Assembly (NCBI RefSeq): GCF_035958815.1
Contig: NZ_CP108383.1
Coordinates: 7,192,001-7,256,000, forward strand
Length of the DNA stretch: 64,000 nucleotides
Source: Nocardia sp. NBC_01327
GTDB lineage: Bacteria; Actinomycetota; Actinomycetes; Mycobacteriales; Mycobacteriaceae
Reading direction: 5' to 3'
In this document: piece by piece, positions 8,262 to 17,198 of the stretch
Layout: each line of letters begins with the position of its first letter
Numbering within the stretch: the first letter of the stretch is position 1
Made by a program: the position numbers and the translations under genes
The notes under the pieces: generated by a model
What the model saw: only the letters and a program-made list of their open reading frames with translations
Told to the model about the DNA's origin: nothing
Databases searched by the model: none

Positions 8262-9395
8262 TCAGACGTCGAATGCGGCCCTGACCCGGTCTTCGGTCAG
8301 ACCGTAATCGGCCAGCGAGTACCGGTGCACCGGCTTGCGGTCACCGCTCTTGCTCTCCTCGTCGAGCGAACCCATCGAGGCGCGCGCCGGATCGGAGAAC
8401 TCCAGCCCGAAGGCGGTATAGATCTTCTCGACCGTCCCCATCGGATCGGCCCGCAGCTCGTCGAATTCGATATCGATGAACTGCTCCGGGTTGTAGCGCG
8501 CCCGCGCGGCGGTGAATTCGCGCAGCCCGCGCGACCACAGTTCCAGCTGCGTCTCACCGATCTTGTCGCCGACGAAGGTGGTGGACCAGCCCGCCGCCGC
8601 CTGATCGGAAAGGCTGCACGAGGATCCGACGATCGTCACCGGATCACGATGGGTCTGGATGATGAGCGCATCCGGGTACACCGCCATGAGCGCATCCAGC
8701 GCGAACAGGTGGCTCGGATTCTTGAGCACCCAGCGCCGGCTGTCACCGAGCCCGATGAGCTGCAGATTCTTCTTGTGCCGCGTGTAGGAGTCGGTCCAGT
8801 CCTGCTTGCGCAGCCACTGCGAGTACGTCGGCAGATACGCCAGCGACTCGTAGGCGATGGATTTGAGCGTCTGCCGCAGCAGCTGCCAGCACTCCTCCAC
8901 GTCGGCGGCGCTCATGTAGTGCACGCCCATGAATTCCGGATTCTCGATGCGGTGCTGCGCGAATCCGGCGTCGATGCGCTGGTAGATGGGATTGTCGGCC
9001 CAGGTGTCGCGCGGCGGCCGCGGCTGCGGGAAGTCCGCCAGCCACATCTCCAGCGCCTGATGGCCGGGGTCGGCGGCCAGCAGCCGATGCAGTGCGGTGG
9101 TGCCGGTGCGCGGCAGCCCGGTCACGAAAATCGGCCTGGTGACCGAGGTTTCGGCATACCCGGGGTTGGCCTTCCAGGAGGCCTCGCTCAGTGCCCGGGC
9201 GACGAGTGCCCCGCGCAGGAAGTACCGGCTCATCTTCGAGCCGAGCTCGGTGAGCCCGGCATCGCGCTGGTACGACTCCAGCAGGACGCTCAGGCCCTCC
9301 AGGTAGTCGTCCGAGCCGAAATCTTCGAGGCCGCAGACCCGGGTGGCCGAGGCGTGCAGATCCTCGACGGTGCCGACGGAGGTGCGTGCGCTCAT
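8262..9395 (-). CDS. PAPS-dependent sulfotransferase
   Basis: Protein of 377 aa of the actinobacterial sulfotransferase family, which moves sulfate from PAPS to a hydroxyl acceptor, often a lipid or glycolipid. The 5'-phosphosulfate loop TGLPRTGTT is at residues 92-100, and the 3'-phosphate contacts are in VLKNPSHLF and THRDPVTIV (near 249-255). The start is ATG 9395 with AAGGAG; the longer frame has no signal. It is the last gene of a five-gene unit that begins with cysD and cysNC, so PAPS supply and use are encoded together. The acceptor is unknown. Confidence 0.88.
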   Translation of the reverse strand: MSARTSVGTVEDLHASATRVCGLEDFGSDDYLEGLSVLLESYQRDAGLTELGSKMSRYFLRGALVARALSEASWKANPGYAETSVTRPIFVTGLPRTGTTALHRLLAADPGHQALEMWLADFPQPRPPRDTWADNPIYQRIDAGFAQHRIENPEFMGVHYMSAADVEECWQLLRQTLKSIAYESLAYLPTYSQWLRKQDWTDSYTRHKKNLQLIGLGDSRRWVLKNPSHLFALDALMAVYPDALIIQTHRDPVTIVGSSCSLSDQAAAGWSTTFVGDKIGETQLELWSRGLREFTAARARYNPEQFIDIEFDELRADPMGTVEKIYTAFGLEFSDPARASMGSLDEESKSGDRKPVHRYSLADYGLTEDRVRAAFDV

Positions 9396-9456
9396 AGGTA
9401 GAACTCCTTCTGGAGCCGGGAGCCCCTGTCGCACAGAGACTCCCGGTCGTTCGTAA

Positions 9457-10251
9457 TCAGACGTGGTACTCGCCGCAGTTGACGTCGAGGGTCTGGCCGG
9501 TGATGGCATTGGCCCACGGCGAGGCCAGGAAGACGACGGCCTGGGCGATCTCGTCGGGCAGCGGCAGCCGCTTGAGATCGGACTTGGAAGCGGTCTGCTG
9601 GTACACCTGCTCCTGCGTGATCCCGTACTTCTTGGCGATCTCGCCGAAGTACCACTTCAACTGCTCGGTCCAAATGTAGCCGGGAGCAACGGTATTGACG
9701 CGAATACCCTTCTCCCCCAGTTCGGTCGACAGGGTCTGCGACAGGGCAAGCAGCGCCGACTTGGCGACCTTGTAACTGCCGTAGCGCGGCTCGGAGTGCC
9801 GCAGCACCGCCGAATTGATCATGACGACATTGCCCTTGGTCTCGGTGAGGACCTCGGTGAACGCCTGCGTCATGCGCAGCCCGCCGAGCACCGTGAGTTC
9901 GATGCTGTCGCGAATCTGCTGGAAGTCGGTGCGCGCCAGCGGCTTCATGGACGGTACCGAAAACGCGTTGTTCACCAGCACATCAACCTTGCCGAAGGTC
10001 TCCACGCTGCGCGCGAGCAGGTTCTGCACCTGCTCGTCGTCGGTGATATCGGTAGGCACGCAGAGCGTCTCACCGCCCTCGGCCTCGATCTCGGCCGCGA
10101 CCTCCTTCAGCTTGGATTCGGTACGCGCTGCGAGCACGACCTTCGCGCCCGCCGCCGCGGCCTCCAGGCAGATGGACCGGCCCAGGCCCGGTCCGACGCC
10201 GCTCATGACGACAACCTTGTCGTTGAGCAGTCCCGTTTTGAGCCTGGTCAT
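9457..10251 (-). CDS. Short-chain dehydrogenase/reductase
   Basis: Protein of 264 aa with a classical SDR layout: nucleotide-binding loop GVGPGLG at residues 18-24 (a variant of TGxxxGIG), NNAF at 94-97, and catalytic Ser147, Tyr160 and Lys164 (YKVAK). The C-terminus DVNCGEYH is typical. It would oxidise or reduce a hydroxyl/ketone with NAD(P). Its ATG overlaps the stop of the DUF1214 gene (ATGA), and the sulfotransferase follows after 61 bp, so it probably makes or modifies the acceptor that is then sulfated. Confidence 0.9.
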   Translation of the reverse strand: MTRLKTGLLNDKVVVMSGVGPGLGRSICLEAAAAGAKVVLAARTESKLKEVAAEIEAEGGETLCVPTDITDDEQVQNLLARSVETFGKVDVLVNNAFSVPSMKPLARTDFQQIRDSIELTVLGGLRMTQAFTEVLTETKGNVVMINSAVLRHSEPRYGSYKVAKSALLALSQTLSTELGEKGIRVNTVAPGYIWTEQLKWYFGEIAKKYGITQEQVYQQTASKSDLKRLPLPDEIAQAVVFLASPWANAITGQTLDVNCGEYHV

Positions 10252-11447
10252 CCCAGCATCCTCCCTGCGAAAGCCCGCTGACGAGTGGCGATTCGATCAC
10301 GCCAGCCCGCCTCGTCGATCTGATTGTGTGCGAAGTGCGGCAGCCGTTCGGCCACCTTGTCGAAGGGCACCAGTTCGATGGTGGGCCCCTGCTCCGGGGT
10401 AATGGGTGCGGACACCCGCTGCCAGCGGAACTGCAGAATGCCGAGCTTGCGCCCGGTGGTCTCGATCCAGTTGGCGATCCCCGGATTGCGCGCGGAGACC
10501 ACCATGCGGATCAGGCCATCCGGATCGACCTGTGCCTGAGCATGATTGAGGCTGGTCTGGTGGTTGGAGTAGTCCAGCGAGATGTACCAGCGGCTGCCGA
10601 GCTGGAAACCCTGGTACGGCGCATCGGATTTCGGCACGGTGATGATGAGCGCCTGATCGTCCTCGAGCTCGAAGTGACCCACCGAGGAGTACTGCGTGCT
10701 CAAACCGCCTGGCGTGAGCCGGGGTTCGGTCAGGGTGTTGACCGGCAGGTTGAGATAGAACCACTTGGGGAAGTTGAACCAGGTGTTCACCCGGGTCAGC
10801 AGCATGCGGCCCGCCGCGCGGTACCGCTTGCGCAGGGCCGTCACATCGGCTTCGACCGGCGCGGTGCCGATGGTGTCGACCCGCTCGATCCGAATACTGC
10901 CCTTGCGCTCATTCGCCCAGTCGCTGTACACCTCTCGCACCGCGAGCATGGACGCGCCCTCGCCGAGCACGAAGTAGTTCGGCCCCGGATTCTCCTTGGG
11001 CGGACCGAACCGCAGCTGATAGCTGCCGTCCGCGGCGATCTCGAGCCGCCGGTCGTCGAAGGCATCGTCACCATTGGGCACATCGGTGGCGGTGTAATCA
11101 CCCTTGAGCACCTGGAAGCTCAGGTCGGCCGTATTTCCCCGCACACCGGTGAGCAGGTATTCGCCGTCCGGCTCGACGGTGGCGTGGTAGTACAGCGTGT
11201 CCGGATTATCCAGGCCCATCTTGGTGTACGGCCCGGTGGAGGTCACGAAGTACGGGTGCGATTTGCCGTGCGCCCGCGAAAGCTGCAGCACCGCGGCAAT
11301 ACTGCCCTGCAGATAGTCGTAGCCCTCGGCGAGATCGTGCTCGTCGCGAATGAATTCCGCTCCGGCAATGAGCTTTTCGGCCTCCGCGACCGCAGCCAGG
11401 AAAGGCTCGGTCAGCGGCAGTTCGGCCTGGTCGTTGGTGGGTTCCAT
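10248..11447 (-). CDS. DUF1214 domain protein
   Basis: Protein of 399 aa with a C-terminal DUF1214 region (WYISLDYSNHQTSLNHAQA, then DPDGLIRMVVSARNPGIANWIET). No signal peptide or membrane segment. DUF1214 proteins in mycobacteria are frequent but uncharacterised. It starts 33 bp after cysNC ends and overlaps the SDR gene by 4 bp. Membership in the sulfation operon suggests a role in handling the acceptor molecule; that is inference only. Confidence 0.82.
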   Translation of the reverse strand: MEPTNDQAELPLTEPFLAAVAEAEKLIAGAEFIRDEHDLAEGYDYLQGSIAAVLQLSRAHGKSHPYFVTSTGPYTKMGLDNPDTLYYHATVEPDGEYLLTGVRGNTADLSFQVLKGDYTATDVPNGDDAFDDRRLEIAADGSYQLRFGPPKENPGPNYFVLGEGASMLAVREVYSDWANERKGSIRIERVDTIGTAPVEADVTALRKRYRAAGRMLLTRVNTWFNFPKWFYLNLPVNTLTEPRLTPGGLSTQYSSVGHFELEDDQALIITVPKSDAPYQGFQLGSRWYISLDYSNHQTSLNHAQAQVDPDGLIRMVVSARNPGIANWIETTGRKLGILQFRWQRVSAPITPEQGPTIELVPFDKVAERLPHFAHNQIDEAGWRDRIATRQRAFAGRMLG

Positions 11448-11480
11448 CAGGAGTCAGCACTTCCTTCTGAGAGACAGGGC

Positions 11481-13367
11481 TTAGGAGATAAAGCCGAGTT
11501 CGGTGCGGATGCGGAGGGCAACGTCGGCAGGGGTGCCCTGATCAGGGGTAATGGTGAGCTCGGCGTACTCGGGCCGCTCATACGGCGAGGAGATACCGGT
11601 GAACTCGGGCAGCTCCCCCGAACGGGCGCGCTTGTACAGGCCCTTGGGATCGCGCAGTTCGCACTCCTCGAGCGGAGTGTCCACGAAGATCTCATGGAAC
11701 GGCAAATGCTTGCCCGCGTGCAGCTTTCGCGCATCCCGCCGCTGTTCCCGGAACGGGCTGATGAGCGAGACGATGGCGATCGTGCCCGCATCGGCGAACA
11801 GCGCGGCGGTTTCGGAGACACGGCGGATGTTCTCCCGGCGGTCCTCATCGGTGAACCCGAGATTGCTGGTGAGCCCATGCCGCAGGTTGTCGCCGTCGAG
11901 CAGATAGGCCGGTCGTCCGGAGGCGATCAGCTGGCGCTCCAATTCCACTGCGATAGACGACTTTCCGGAGCCGGACAGCCCGGTCAGCCAGATCGTCGCG
12001 CCTTCGCTGAGCCGCTGGGTGCGCTCCACCGCGGAGTTGTGCCACACCACATTCGCCCGCGGCCGCCGCCCCGTGGCGCGATGTCCGCGATCACTGGTGG
12101 CCTCGGTGAGGCCGGGCGTCCGGGCGGTGATCATGCCCGCCGCCACAGTCTGATTCGTGGTCTCGTCGACCAGAATGAAACTGCCGGTGGCGCGATTGTC
12201 GCGGTACGGGTCGAACATGATCGGCTGCCGGGTGTGCAGGGTGACGCGCCCGATGTCATTGAGCGCCAGCTGATCCGCCTCCGTCTGCCGGTGCAGGGTG
12301 TTCACATCGAGCCGGTAGTCCAGCTCGGTGACCCGCACCTTCGAGTTCTGGGTGGCGGTGCGAATGCTGTAGTCATTGCCCGCCCGCAGCTGCGCGGTAT
12401 CGGAGAACCAGCACACCATGGCATCGATCTCACGATCCTGATGCGGCTGGTTGCCGGGCCGGGCGAGCATATCCCCACGGCCGATATCGATTTCGTCGTC
12501 GAGGGTGAGCGAGACCGCCATACCGGCGAAGGCCTCGTCGATCTTGCTGCCGCCCGGTCCCCAGATCTCCGTCACGTGACTGGTGCGGCCCGACGGCAGC
12601 GCCACGACCTCGTCGCCGGGCTTGAAGATGCCGCCCGCGATGGTGCCCGCGTAACTGCGCTGGCTCTCGCCGTGCGGGCGGATCACGTACTGCACAGGCA
12701 GTCTCGTATCGATGAGGTTGCGGTCGGAGGCGATGTGCACCTCTTCCAGATGCCGCAGCAGTGTCGGCCCCGGATACCACGGTGTGTGCTCGGACATATC
12801 GACCACATTGTCGCCGTGCAGCGCCGAGAGCGGAAGGAAACTGAGGTCGCCGACATCGAGCTTGGTCGCGAAATCCGCGAATTCCGAACGGATTTCCTCG
12901 AAGCGCTGCTCGGACCAGTCGACCAGGTCCATCTTGTTCACACACAGCACCAGGTGCCCGACGCCCAGCAGTGAGGACAGGAAGGCGTGCCGGCGCGTCT
13001 GCTCGGAGACGCCCTTGCGGGCATCGACCAGAATGAGCGCCAGATCCGCGGTGGACGCGCCCGTCACCATGTTCCGGGTGTACTGCACATGCCCCGGGGT
13101 GTCCGCGATGATGAATTTCCTGCGCGGCGTGGTGAAGTAGCGATACGCGACATCGATGGTGATGCCCTGCTCCCGCTCGGCGCGCAGTCCGTCGGTGACC
13201 AGCGCCAGATCCGGCTGACCGCTGCCGCGGGCCAGGCTGACCCGTTCGAGCGCGTCGAGCTGATCGGTGAACAGCGATTTGGAGTCGAACAGCAGGCGCC
13301 CGATGAGGGTCGACTTGCCGTCGTCGACACTGCCCGCCGTGGCGAGCCGTAAAAGGTTGCGGCGCAT
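11481..13367 (-). CDS. cysNC: Bifunctional sulfate adenylyltransferase GTPase subunit / adenylylsulfate kinase
   Basis: Protein of 628 aa. The CysN half (about 1-430) is an EF-Tu-like GTPase: P-loop GSVDDGKST at 12-20, DTPGH and NKMD motifs. The CysC half (about 445-628) has the P-loop GLSGSGKSS near 463-471 and the DGDNLRHGL substrate loop. With CysD it makes APS from sulfate and ATP, and CysC phosphorylates APS to PAPS. The fusion is as in M. tuberculosis. Its start overlaps the cysD stop (TGATG). No cysH is seen nearby, which favours sulfation over assimilation as the purpose. Confidence 0.96.
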   Translation of the reverse strand: MRRNLLRLATAGSVDDGKSTLIGRLLFDSKSLFTDQLDALERVSLARGSGQPDLALVTDGLRAEREQGITIDVAYRYFTTPRRKFIIADTPGHVQYTRNMVTGASTADLALILVDARKGVSEQTRRHAFLSSLLGVGHLVLCVNKMDLVDWSEQRFEEIRSEFADFATKLDVGDLSFLPLSALHGDNVVDMSEHTPWYPGPTLLRHLEEVHIASDRNLIDTRLPVQYVIRPHGESQRSYAGTIAGGIFKPGDEVVALPSGRTSHVTEIWGPGGSKIDEAFAGMAVSLTLDDEIDIGRGDMLARPGNQPHQDREIDAMVCWFSDTAQLRAGNDYSIRTATQNSKVRVTELDYRLDVNTLHRQTEADQLALNDIGRVTLHTRQPIMFDPYRDNRATGSFILVDETTNQTVAAGMITARTPGLTEATSDRGHRATGRRPRANVVWHNSAVERTQRLSEGATIWLTGLSGSGKSSIAVELERQLIASGRPAYLLDGDNLRHGLTSNLGFTDEDRRENIRRVSETAALFADAGTIAIVSLISPFREQRRDARKLHAGKHLPFHEIFVDTPLEECELRDPKGLYKRARSGELPEFTGISSPYERPEYAELTITPDQGTPADVALRIRTELGFIS

Positions 13368-14281
13368 CAGAAGTAGCCCTCTCGCTTGCGATCTTCCATG
13401 CCGGAGTCGGAGATTCGGTCGTCGGCGCGGGTGGCGCCGCGCTCGGTGAGCCGGGTGACCGCGGTTTCGGCGATCACGTCGGTGGCGTTCGCCGCCTCGG
13501 ATTCGACGCAGCCGGTGCAGTCGGCATCGCCCAGGGTGCGGAAGCGCACGGTGGTCTCGAAGACCTTCTCACCCGGTTGTGCGGTCAGGAACCTGTTGTC
13601 GGCCAACAGCATTCCATCGCGCTCGATCACCTTGCGGCGGTGCGCGTAGTACAGCGACGGCAGCGCCACCTCGGCGCGATCGATGTACTCCCAGATATCG
13701 AGCTCGGTCCAGTTCGAGAGCGGGAAGACGCGAATATGCTCGCCCTTGCGGTGTGCGCCGTTGTAGAGGCTCCACACCTCGGGGCGCTGCGCCCGCGGAT
13801 CCCAGGCGCCGAACTCGTCGCGGAAGCTGAACACCCGCTCCTTGGCCCGCGCCTTCTCCTCATCGCGCCGGGCGCCGCCGAAGACCGCGTCGAAGCGCTC
13901 CTCGCGAATGCTGCGCAGCAGCGTGGCGGTCTGCAGCCGATTGCGGGTCTCCCCCGCGACCTCGGTGACCCGGCCGGCGTCGATATCGTCCTGCACCCGG
14001 CCCACCAGCAGCTGCGCGCCCAGGCGCTCGGCCGTCTGGTCCCGGAAGTTGATGACCTCGTCGAAATTGCGCCCCGTATCGATGTGCATGAGCGGAAAGG
14101 GCAGCGGTGCGGGCCAGAACGCCCGCCGCGCCAGTTCCAGCATGACCGCCGAGTCCTTACCGCCGGAGAACAGCAGCACCGGCCGTTCGAAGGTGGCGGC
14201 AACCTCTCGAATAATGTGCACCGATTCCGCCTCCAGGGCGTCCAAGTGCGACAACTCGTATCCCGCGCGCATTCGCTTCAC
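13367..14281 (-). CDS. cysD: Sulfate adenylyltransferase subunit 2
   Basis: Protein of 304 aa of the PP-loop ATP pyrophosphatase type, with SGGKDS at residues 39-44 and the CysD hallmark stretch RRDEEKARAKERVFSFRDEF (about 160-180). It adenylylates sulfate and is driven by the CysN GTPase. The start is GTG 14281 or ATG 14272. It heads the minus-strand unit cysD, cysNC, DUF1214, SDR, sulfotransferase. A perfect 14-bp palindrome lies about 62 bp upstream, between it and a divergent IclR-type gene. Confidence 0.95.
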   Translation of the reverse strand: MKRMRAGYELSHLDALEAESVHIIREVAATFERPVLLFSGGKDSAVMLELARRAFWPAPLPFPLMHIDTGRNFDEVINFRDQTAERLGAQLLVGRVQDDIDAGRVTEVAGETRNRLQTATLLRSIREERFDAVFGGARRDEEKARAKERVFSFRDEFGAWDPRAQRPEVWSLYNGAHRKGEHIRVFPLSNWTELDIWEYIDRAEVALPSLYYAHRRKVIERDGMLLADNRFLTAQPGEKVFETTVRFRTLGDADCTGCVESEAANATDVIAETAVTRLTERGATRADDRISDSGMEDRKREGYF

Positions 14282-14342
14282 TCACTCGCCGCGTCTTCCG
14301 GCAACGTGCCCGTCCGGGTGGTGTCCGCTCCGGGCTTGCGTT

Positions 14343-14356
14343 GTCGAATATTCGAC
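14343..14356. promoter_or_regulatory. Perfect palindrome between cysD and IclR-type gene
   Basis: GTCGAATATTCGAC is self-complementary over 14 bp, and a related half site (TTCGAT) follows at 14364-14369. It is the obvious operator candidate for the divergent regulator. Not tested. Confidence 0.55.
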
Positions 14357-14490
14357 GCTATTGTTCGATTATGTGACACCGACGATAGGTCGCTAGCCTG
14401 TGACGGTCAATACCCCGCACCGAATTGGTACGTCACATCCGGGCGTCCACCCGCCGGAAGCCGCCGCACGCACGAGCAGCAGAGGTCACC

Positions 14491-15396
14491 GTGTCTGAAA
14501 TCAGCTCCGCCACCGCGCTGTCGGAAAACACGCTCACCAGCGAATCGAATGCGGTCTCCCCGCCCACCCGGCGCGTGGTGCAGACCATCGAGCTGCTGTC
14601 CCGGCATCCGGCCGAACATCTCTCGCTCGCGCGCATCATTCGCGGCACCGGCATGTCCCGCGCCACCGCGCACGCCGTACTGACCCAGCTCACCGCCGAC
14701 GGCTGGACCATTCGCGATGAGGACGGCAATTACTGCCTGGGCCTGGGTCTGATGACGGTCGCCCGGCGCGCCGAGGCCGCCTTCCCCATTCGCCGCCTGG
14801 CCGCGGACGCCATGCGCGAACTGGCGCAGACGCAACAGGTCCCGGCCTTCCTGGCCGAGCGCGAGCAGAATTCGATCCTCATCACCGAGATGATCGGCAC
14901 CCCGTCGGTGCATTGGATGCGGGCCGGTCGTCGTATGCCCTTCGCGCCGCCGGTCTGCCGCGAATTCATCGCCTGGGCTCCCGAATCCGCCCGCCGGCAG
15001 TGGCTGGCCGGCGCCGAGCCCGCGCACCGGCCGCGGCTCAATGCGGTCCTCGATGCCATTCGCACGCGCGGCTATTCCGTCGAGCGGCTCGCCGACGATT
15101 CCACGCCCATGCTGGAAGCCCTTGCGGCACTGCCGCATTCGCCTGTCACCGATCCGCTGCGGCATCGGCTCAGCGCCATGATCACCGAGCTCATCACCAT
15201 CGACTATCTGCCCGACGAGCTCGGCGAAGACAATGCCGTCGTTTCGGTCTCGGCCCCCGTCTTCTCCCCCGACGGCACCGTGGTCGCCTCGATCGTCGCG
15301 TGCCCCGACACCCACCTGCCCGCGGCCCGGCTGCGCGAGCTCGCCGCCGCGACCGTCACCGCCGCCGCCACTGTCGGAACCGCACTGCGCCGATGA
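14491..15396 (+). CDS. IclR-type transcriptional regulator
   Basis: Protein of 301 aa. N-terminal winged helix (VVQTIELLSRHPAEHLSLARI, then MSRATAHAVLTQLTADGW) and a C-terminal effector-like domain with VASIVACPDTHLPA. The GTG at 14491 with AGAGGT is preferred over an in-frame GTG at 14425. It is divergent from the cysD operon across a 209-bp region with a perfect palindrome, so it probably controls sulfation. Its stop overlaps the Nudix gene by ATGA. The effector is unknown. Confidence 0.85.
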   Translation: MSEISSATALSENTLTSESNAVSPPTRRVVQTIELLSRHPAEHLSLARIIRGTGMSRATAHAVLTQLTADGWTIRDEDGNYCLGLGLMTVARRAEAAFPIRRLAADAMRELAQTQQVPAFLAEREQNSILITEMIGTPSVHWMRAGRRMPFAPPVCREFIAWAPESARRQWLAGAEPAHRPRLNAVLDAIRTRGYSVERLADDSTPMLEALAALPHSPVTDPLRHRLSAMITELITIDYLPDELGEDNAVVSVSAPVFSPDGTVVASIVACPDTHLPAARLRELAAATVTAAATVGTALRR

Positions 15397-15983
15397 CAAC
15401 ACCGCCCGGCGCCGATGACAGCGCGGCGGGACTCGGGCAGGATCACGGGATGGACGTCCTCACCTCCCGCGAGATCTACTCCAACCAGTGGATAACAGTC
15501 CGCGAGGACATCATCCGCCGCCCCGACGGGGAGCAGGCCATCTACGCCCTGATCGAGAAGTCCGATTTCGCGATCATCGTGCCGCAGGACGGCGACCGCT
15601 TCCACCTGGTCGAGCAGTTCAGACATCCACTGCGCCAACGGTGCTGGGAATTTCCGGGCGGCTCCGTCGCCGACAAGAGCCTCGACCCGGCCGAGGTGGC
15701 GCGGCAGGAACTGCGCGAGGAGACGGGCCTGCGCGCCGAGCGGCTGACCTACCTCGGCAGGGTGGCGCCCGCGCCCGCCACCAGCACCCACTACGGCCAT
15801 ATCTACCTGGCGACGGGGTTGACGGAGGGGCCGCACGAGCGCGAACCCTCCGAACAGGACATGCGGGCGGCGTGGTTCTCCCGGGCCGAGCTGGAATCGA
15901 TGATCACCGAGGGCGTGGTCGCCGACGCGCAGACGGTCGCCGCCTACGGGCTGCTGCTACTGCACGAGCGCGATAACCGCTGA
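15393..15983 (+). CDS. Nudix hydrolase (ADP-ribose pyrophosphatase-like)
   Basis: Protein of 196 aa. Nudix box at residues 90-113 (GSVADKSLDPAEVARQELREE, then TGL), with Gln at the usual Arg position, and upstream VEQFRHPLRQRCWEFPGG as in ADP-ribose and sugar-nucleotide pyrophosphatases. It would hydrolyse a nucleoside diphosphate linked to X. The ATG overlaps the IclR-type stop, so the two are coupled. A link to PAP/PAPS turnover is tempting but only inferred from position. Confidence 0.88.
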   Translation: MTTPPGADDSAAGLGQDHGMDVLTSREIYSNQWITVREDIIRRPDGEQAIYALIEKSDFAIIVPQDGDRFHLVEQFRHPLRQRCWEFPGGSVADKSLDPAEVARQELREETGLRAERLTYLGRVAPAPATSTHYGHIYLATGLTEGPHEREPSEQDMRAAWFSRAELESMITEGVVADAQTVAAYGLLLLHERDNR

Positions 15984-15984
15984 G

Positions 15985-16407
15985 CTACTCCGCCGCGCCC
16001 GCGTATTTGATGAGTCCGGCGACGACGTCGGGGAAGTCCGCGGTGATCTGGGCGCCGATCTCCGGGCCTGCGGCGTCGGCGGCGGGGCCGGTGATCTCGG
16101 TCCGGTAGGTCACCATGGTGCGGCCGGGGGCGAGCAGCTGCAGGCGGTGATCGGTGCGGATCTCGAAGCCCTCGCCGGTGAAGACGTCCGCCCAGAGGCG
16201 GCCCTCGATGATCTCCACGAATCGCAGTTCGACGGTGTCGCCGTCCGGTGAGGTCATCCGGAAGGTCGTCCCGACGGCGAAAGGCCCGTCCAGCTCGAAG
16301 CTTTCGATTCCCGGATTCCATTCCGGCCACCGGTCCGGATCGGACCAACTGCGCCACAGCGCCTCCGGATCGACATCGGTCTCGGCGCTGTATTCGTACT
16401 CCCACAT
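15985..16407 (-). CDS. SRPBCC (polyketide cyclase/START-like) protein
   Basis: Protein of 140 aa with the START-like fold pattern: WEYEYSAETDVDPEALWRSWSDP at the start, then WPEWNPGIESFELDGPF and alternating strands ending in a long helix (ADFPDVVAGLIKYAG). Members bind hydrophobic ligands or act as cyclases/aromatases. I use ATG 16407; the frame is open to 16539 without a good signal. It converges on the Nudix gene with 1 bp between their stop codons. Confidence 0.82.
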   Translation of the reverse strand: MWEYEYSAETDVDPEALWRSWSDPDRWPEWNPGIESFELDGPFAVGTTFRMTSPDGDTVELRFVEIIEGRLWADVFTGEGFEIRTDHRLQLLAPGRTMVTYRTEITGPAADAAGPEIGAQITADFPDVVAGLIKYAGAAE

Positions 16408-16583
16408 GAAGCGTGAGTCTTCCACTTCCCGGCTGTACACGCCGGTTCTCAACGGTGGCAATACGGCCGAATCGCCGTTTCTGCCCCCTAGGATGCAGTG
16501 ATAGTTCCTATGCATGACCAAGAAGGTGGTCCCCACCACCGGCGCGCACTGCTGCGCCCCTGGATGAGCGAGGTTGGAACGTC

Positions 16584-17105
16584 ATGAGTGGCAATCATTT
16601 CCGTAATCGCACGGCCTGTACCGCGGTACTCACCGGCATGGCGGCGGTGTCCCTCGTTATGGCGGGCGCCGCCCAGGCCGATCCACTATGGCCCGGCGGG
16701 CCCGATGTCCCCGGCGTGCCGTCCATCATTCAGCCGCCGGCGCCCGCGCCGGTCACGGCCCCCTGCACGTCCGAAGGGGCCCGAGTCTGCATGAGCCTCT
16801 CCGACAATGAGGCCTGGCTCATGGAGAACGGCAAGGTCACCTACGGCCCCACACCCATCTCGCACGGACGGCCCGGGTTCGAAACCCCTCCCGGCGTCTT
16901 CCACGTGGCCTCCAAGAAGGAATACCACTGGAGCACCATGCACAATGCCGAGATGAAGTGGGCCGTGTTCTTCAACGGTGATATCGCCACCCATATCGGC
17001 CCGATCGAAGAGAAGTCGCACGGCTGCATCCGCATGACTCCGGAGGGCGCCGAAACCCTCTACCGCTGGGTCAACCCGGGCGATGTGATCGAAGTCGTCC
17101 GCTAG
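16584..17105 (+). CDS. L,D-transpeptidase (YkuD domain), secreted
   Basis: Protein of 173 aa. Signal peptide to about residue 32 (MAGAAQA-D), Pro-rich linker, then a YkuD catalytic domain with THIGP and SHGCIRM, where Cys148 is the nucleophile and His147 its neighbour. It would form 3-3 cross-links in peptidoglycan or attach proteins to it, outside the membrane. It is shorter than mycobacterial LdtMt2 and lacks the Ig-like domains, so it is the minimal type. A 21-bp duplication and a strong hairpin follow directly. Confidence 0.92.
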   Translation: MSGNHFRNRTACTAVLTGMAAVSLVMAGAAQADPLWPGGPDVPGVPSIIQPPAPAPVTAPCTSEGARVCMSLSDNEAWLMENGKVTYGPTPISHGRPGFETPPGVFHVASKKEYHWSTMHNAEMKWAVFFNGDIATHIGPIEEKSHGCIRMTPEGAETLYRWVNPGDVIEVVR

Positions 17106-17144
17106 CTCCGCACCACGCACGGATAGCTCCGCACCACGCACAGA
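17103..17144. repeat. 21-bp tandem duplication spanning the stop codon
   Basis: TAGCTCCGCACCACGCACGGA occurs twice in a row (17103-17123 and 17124-17144) with one difference (G to A at the 19th base). The first copy starts with the TAG stop of the L,D-transpeptidase gene. Confidence 0.9.
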
Positions 17145-17145
17145 C

Positions 17146-17178
17146 GAGCGCCCCGCCGAGAACTTCGGCGGGGCGCTC
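17146..17178. terminator. Strong bidirectional hairpin terminator
   Basis: A 14-bp perfect stem GAGCGCCCCGCCGA / TCGGCGGGGCGCTC with a 5-nt loop, between the convergent L,D-transpeptidase and SDR genes. Confidence 0.88.
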
Positions 17179-17198
17179 GCTTGCGGTGAGACCTGCAA

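Noticed and set aside
10326..12974. 882-aa plus-strand open frame opposite DUF1214 and cysNC
   Set aside because: It is antisense to two well-recognised genes; its translation is rich in Arg, Gly, His and Gln with no domain, a usual effect of high GC.
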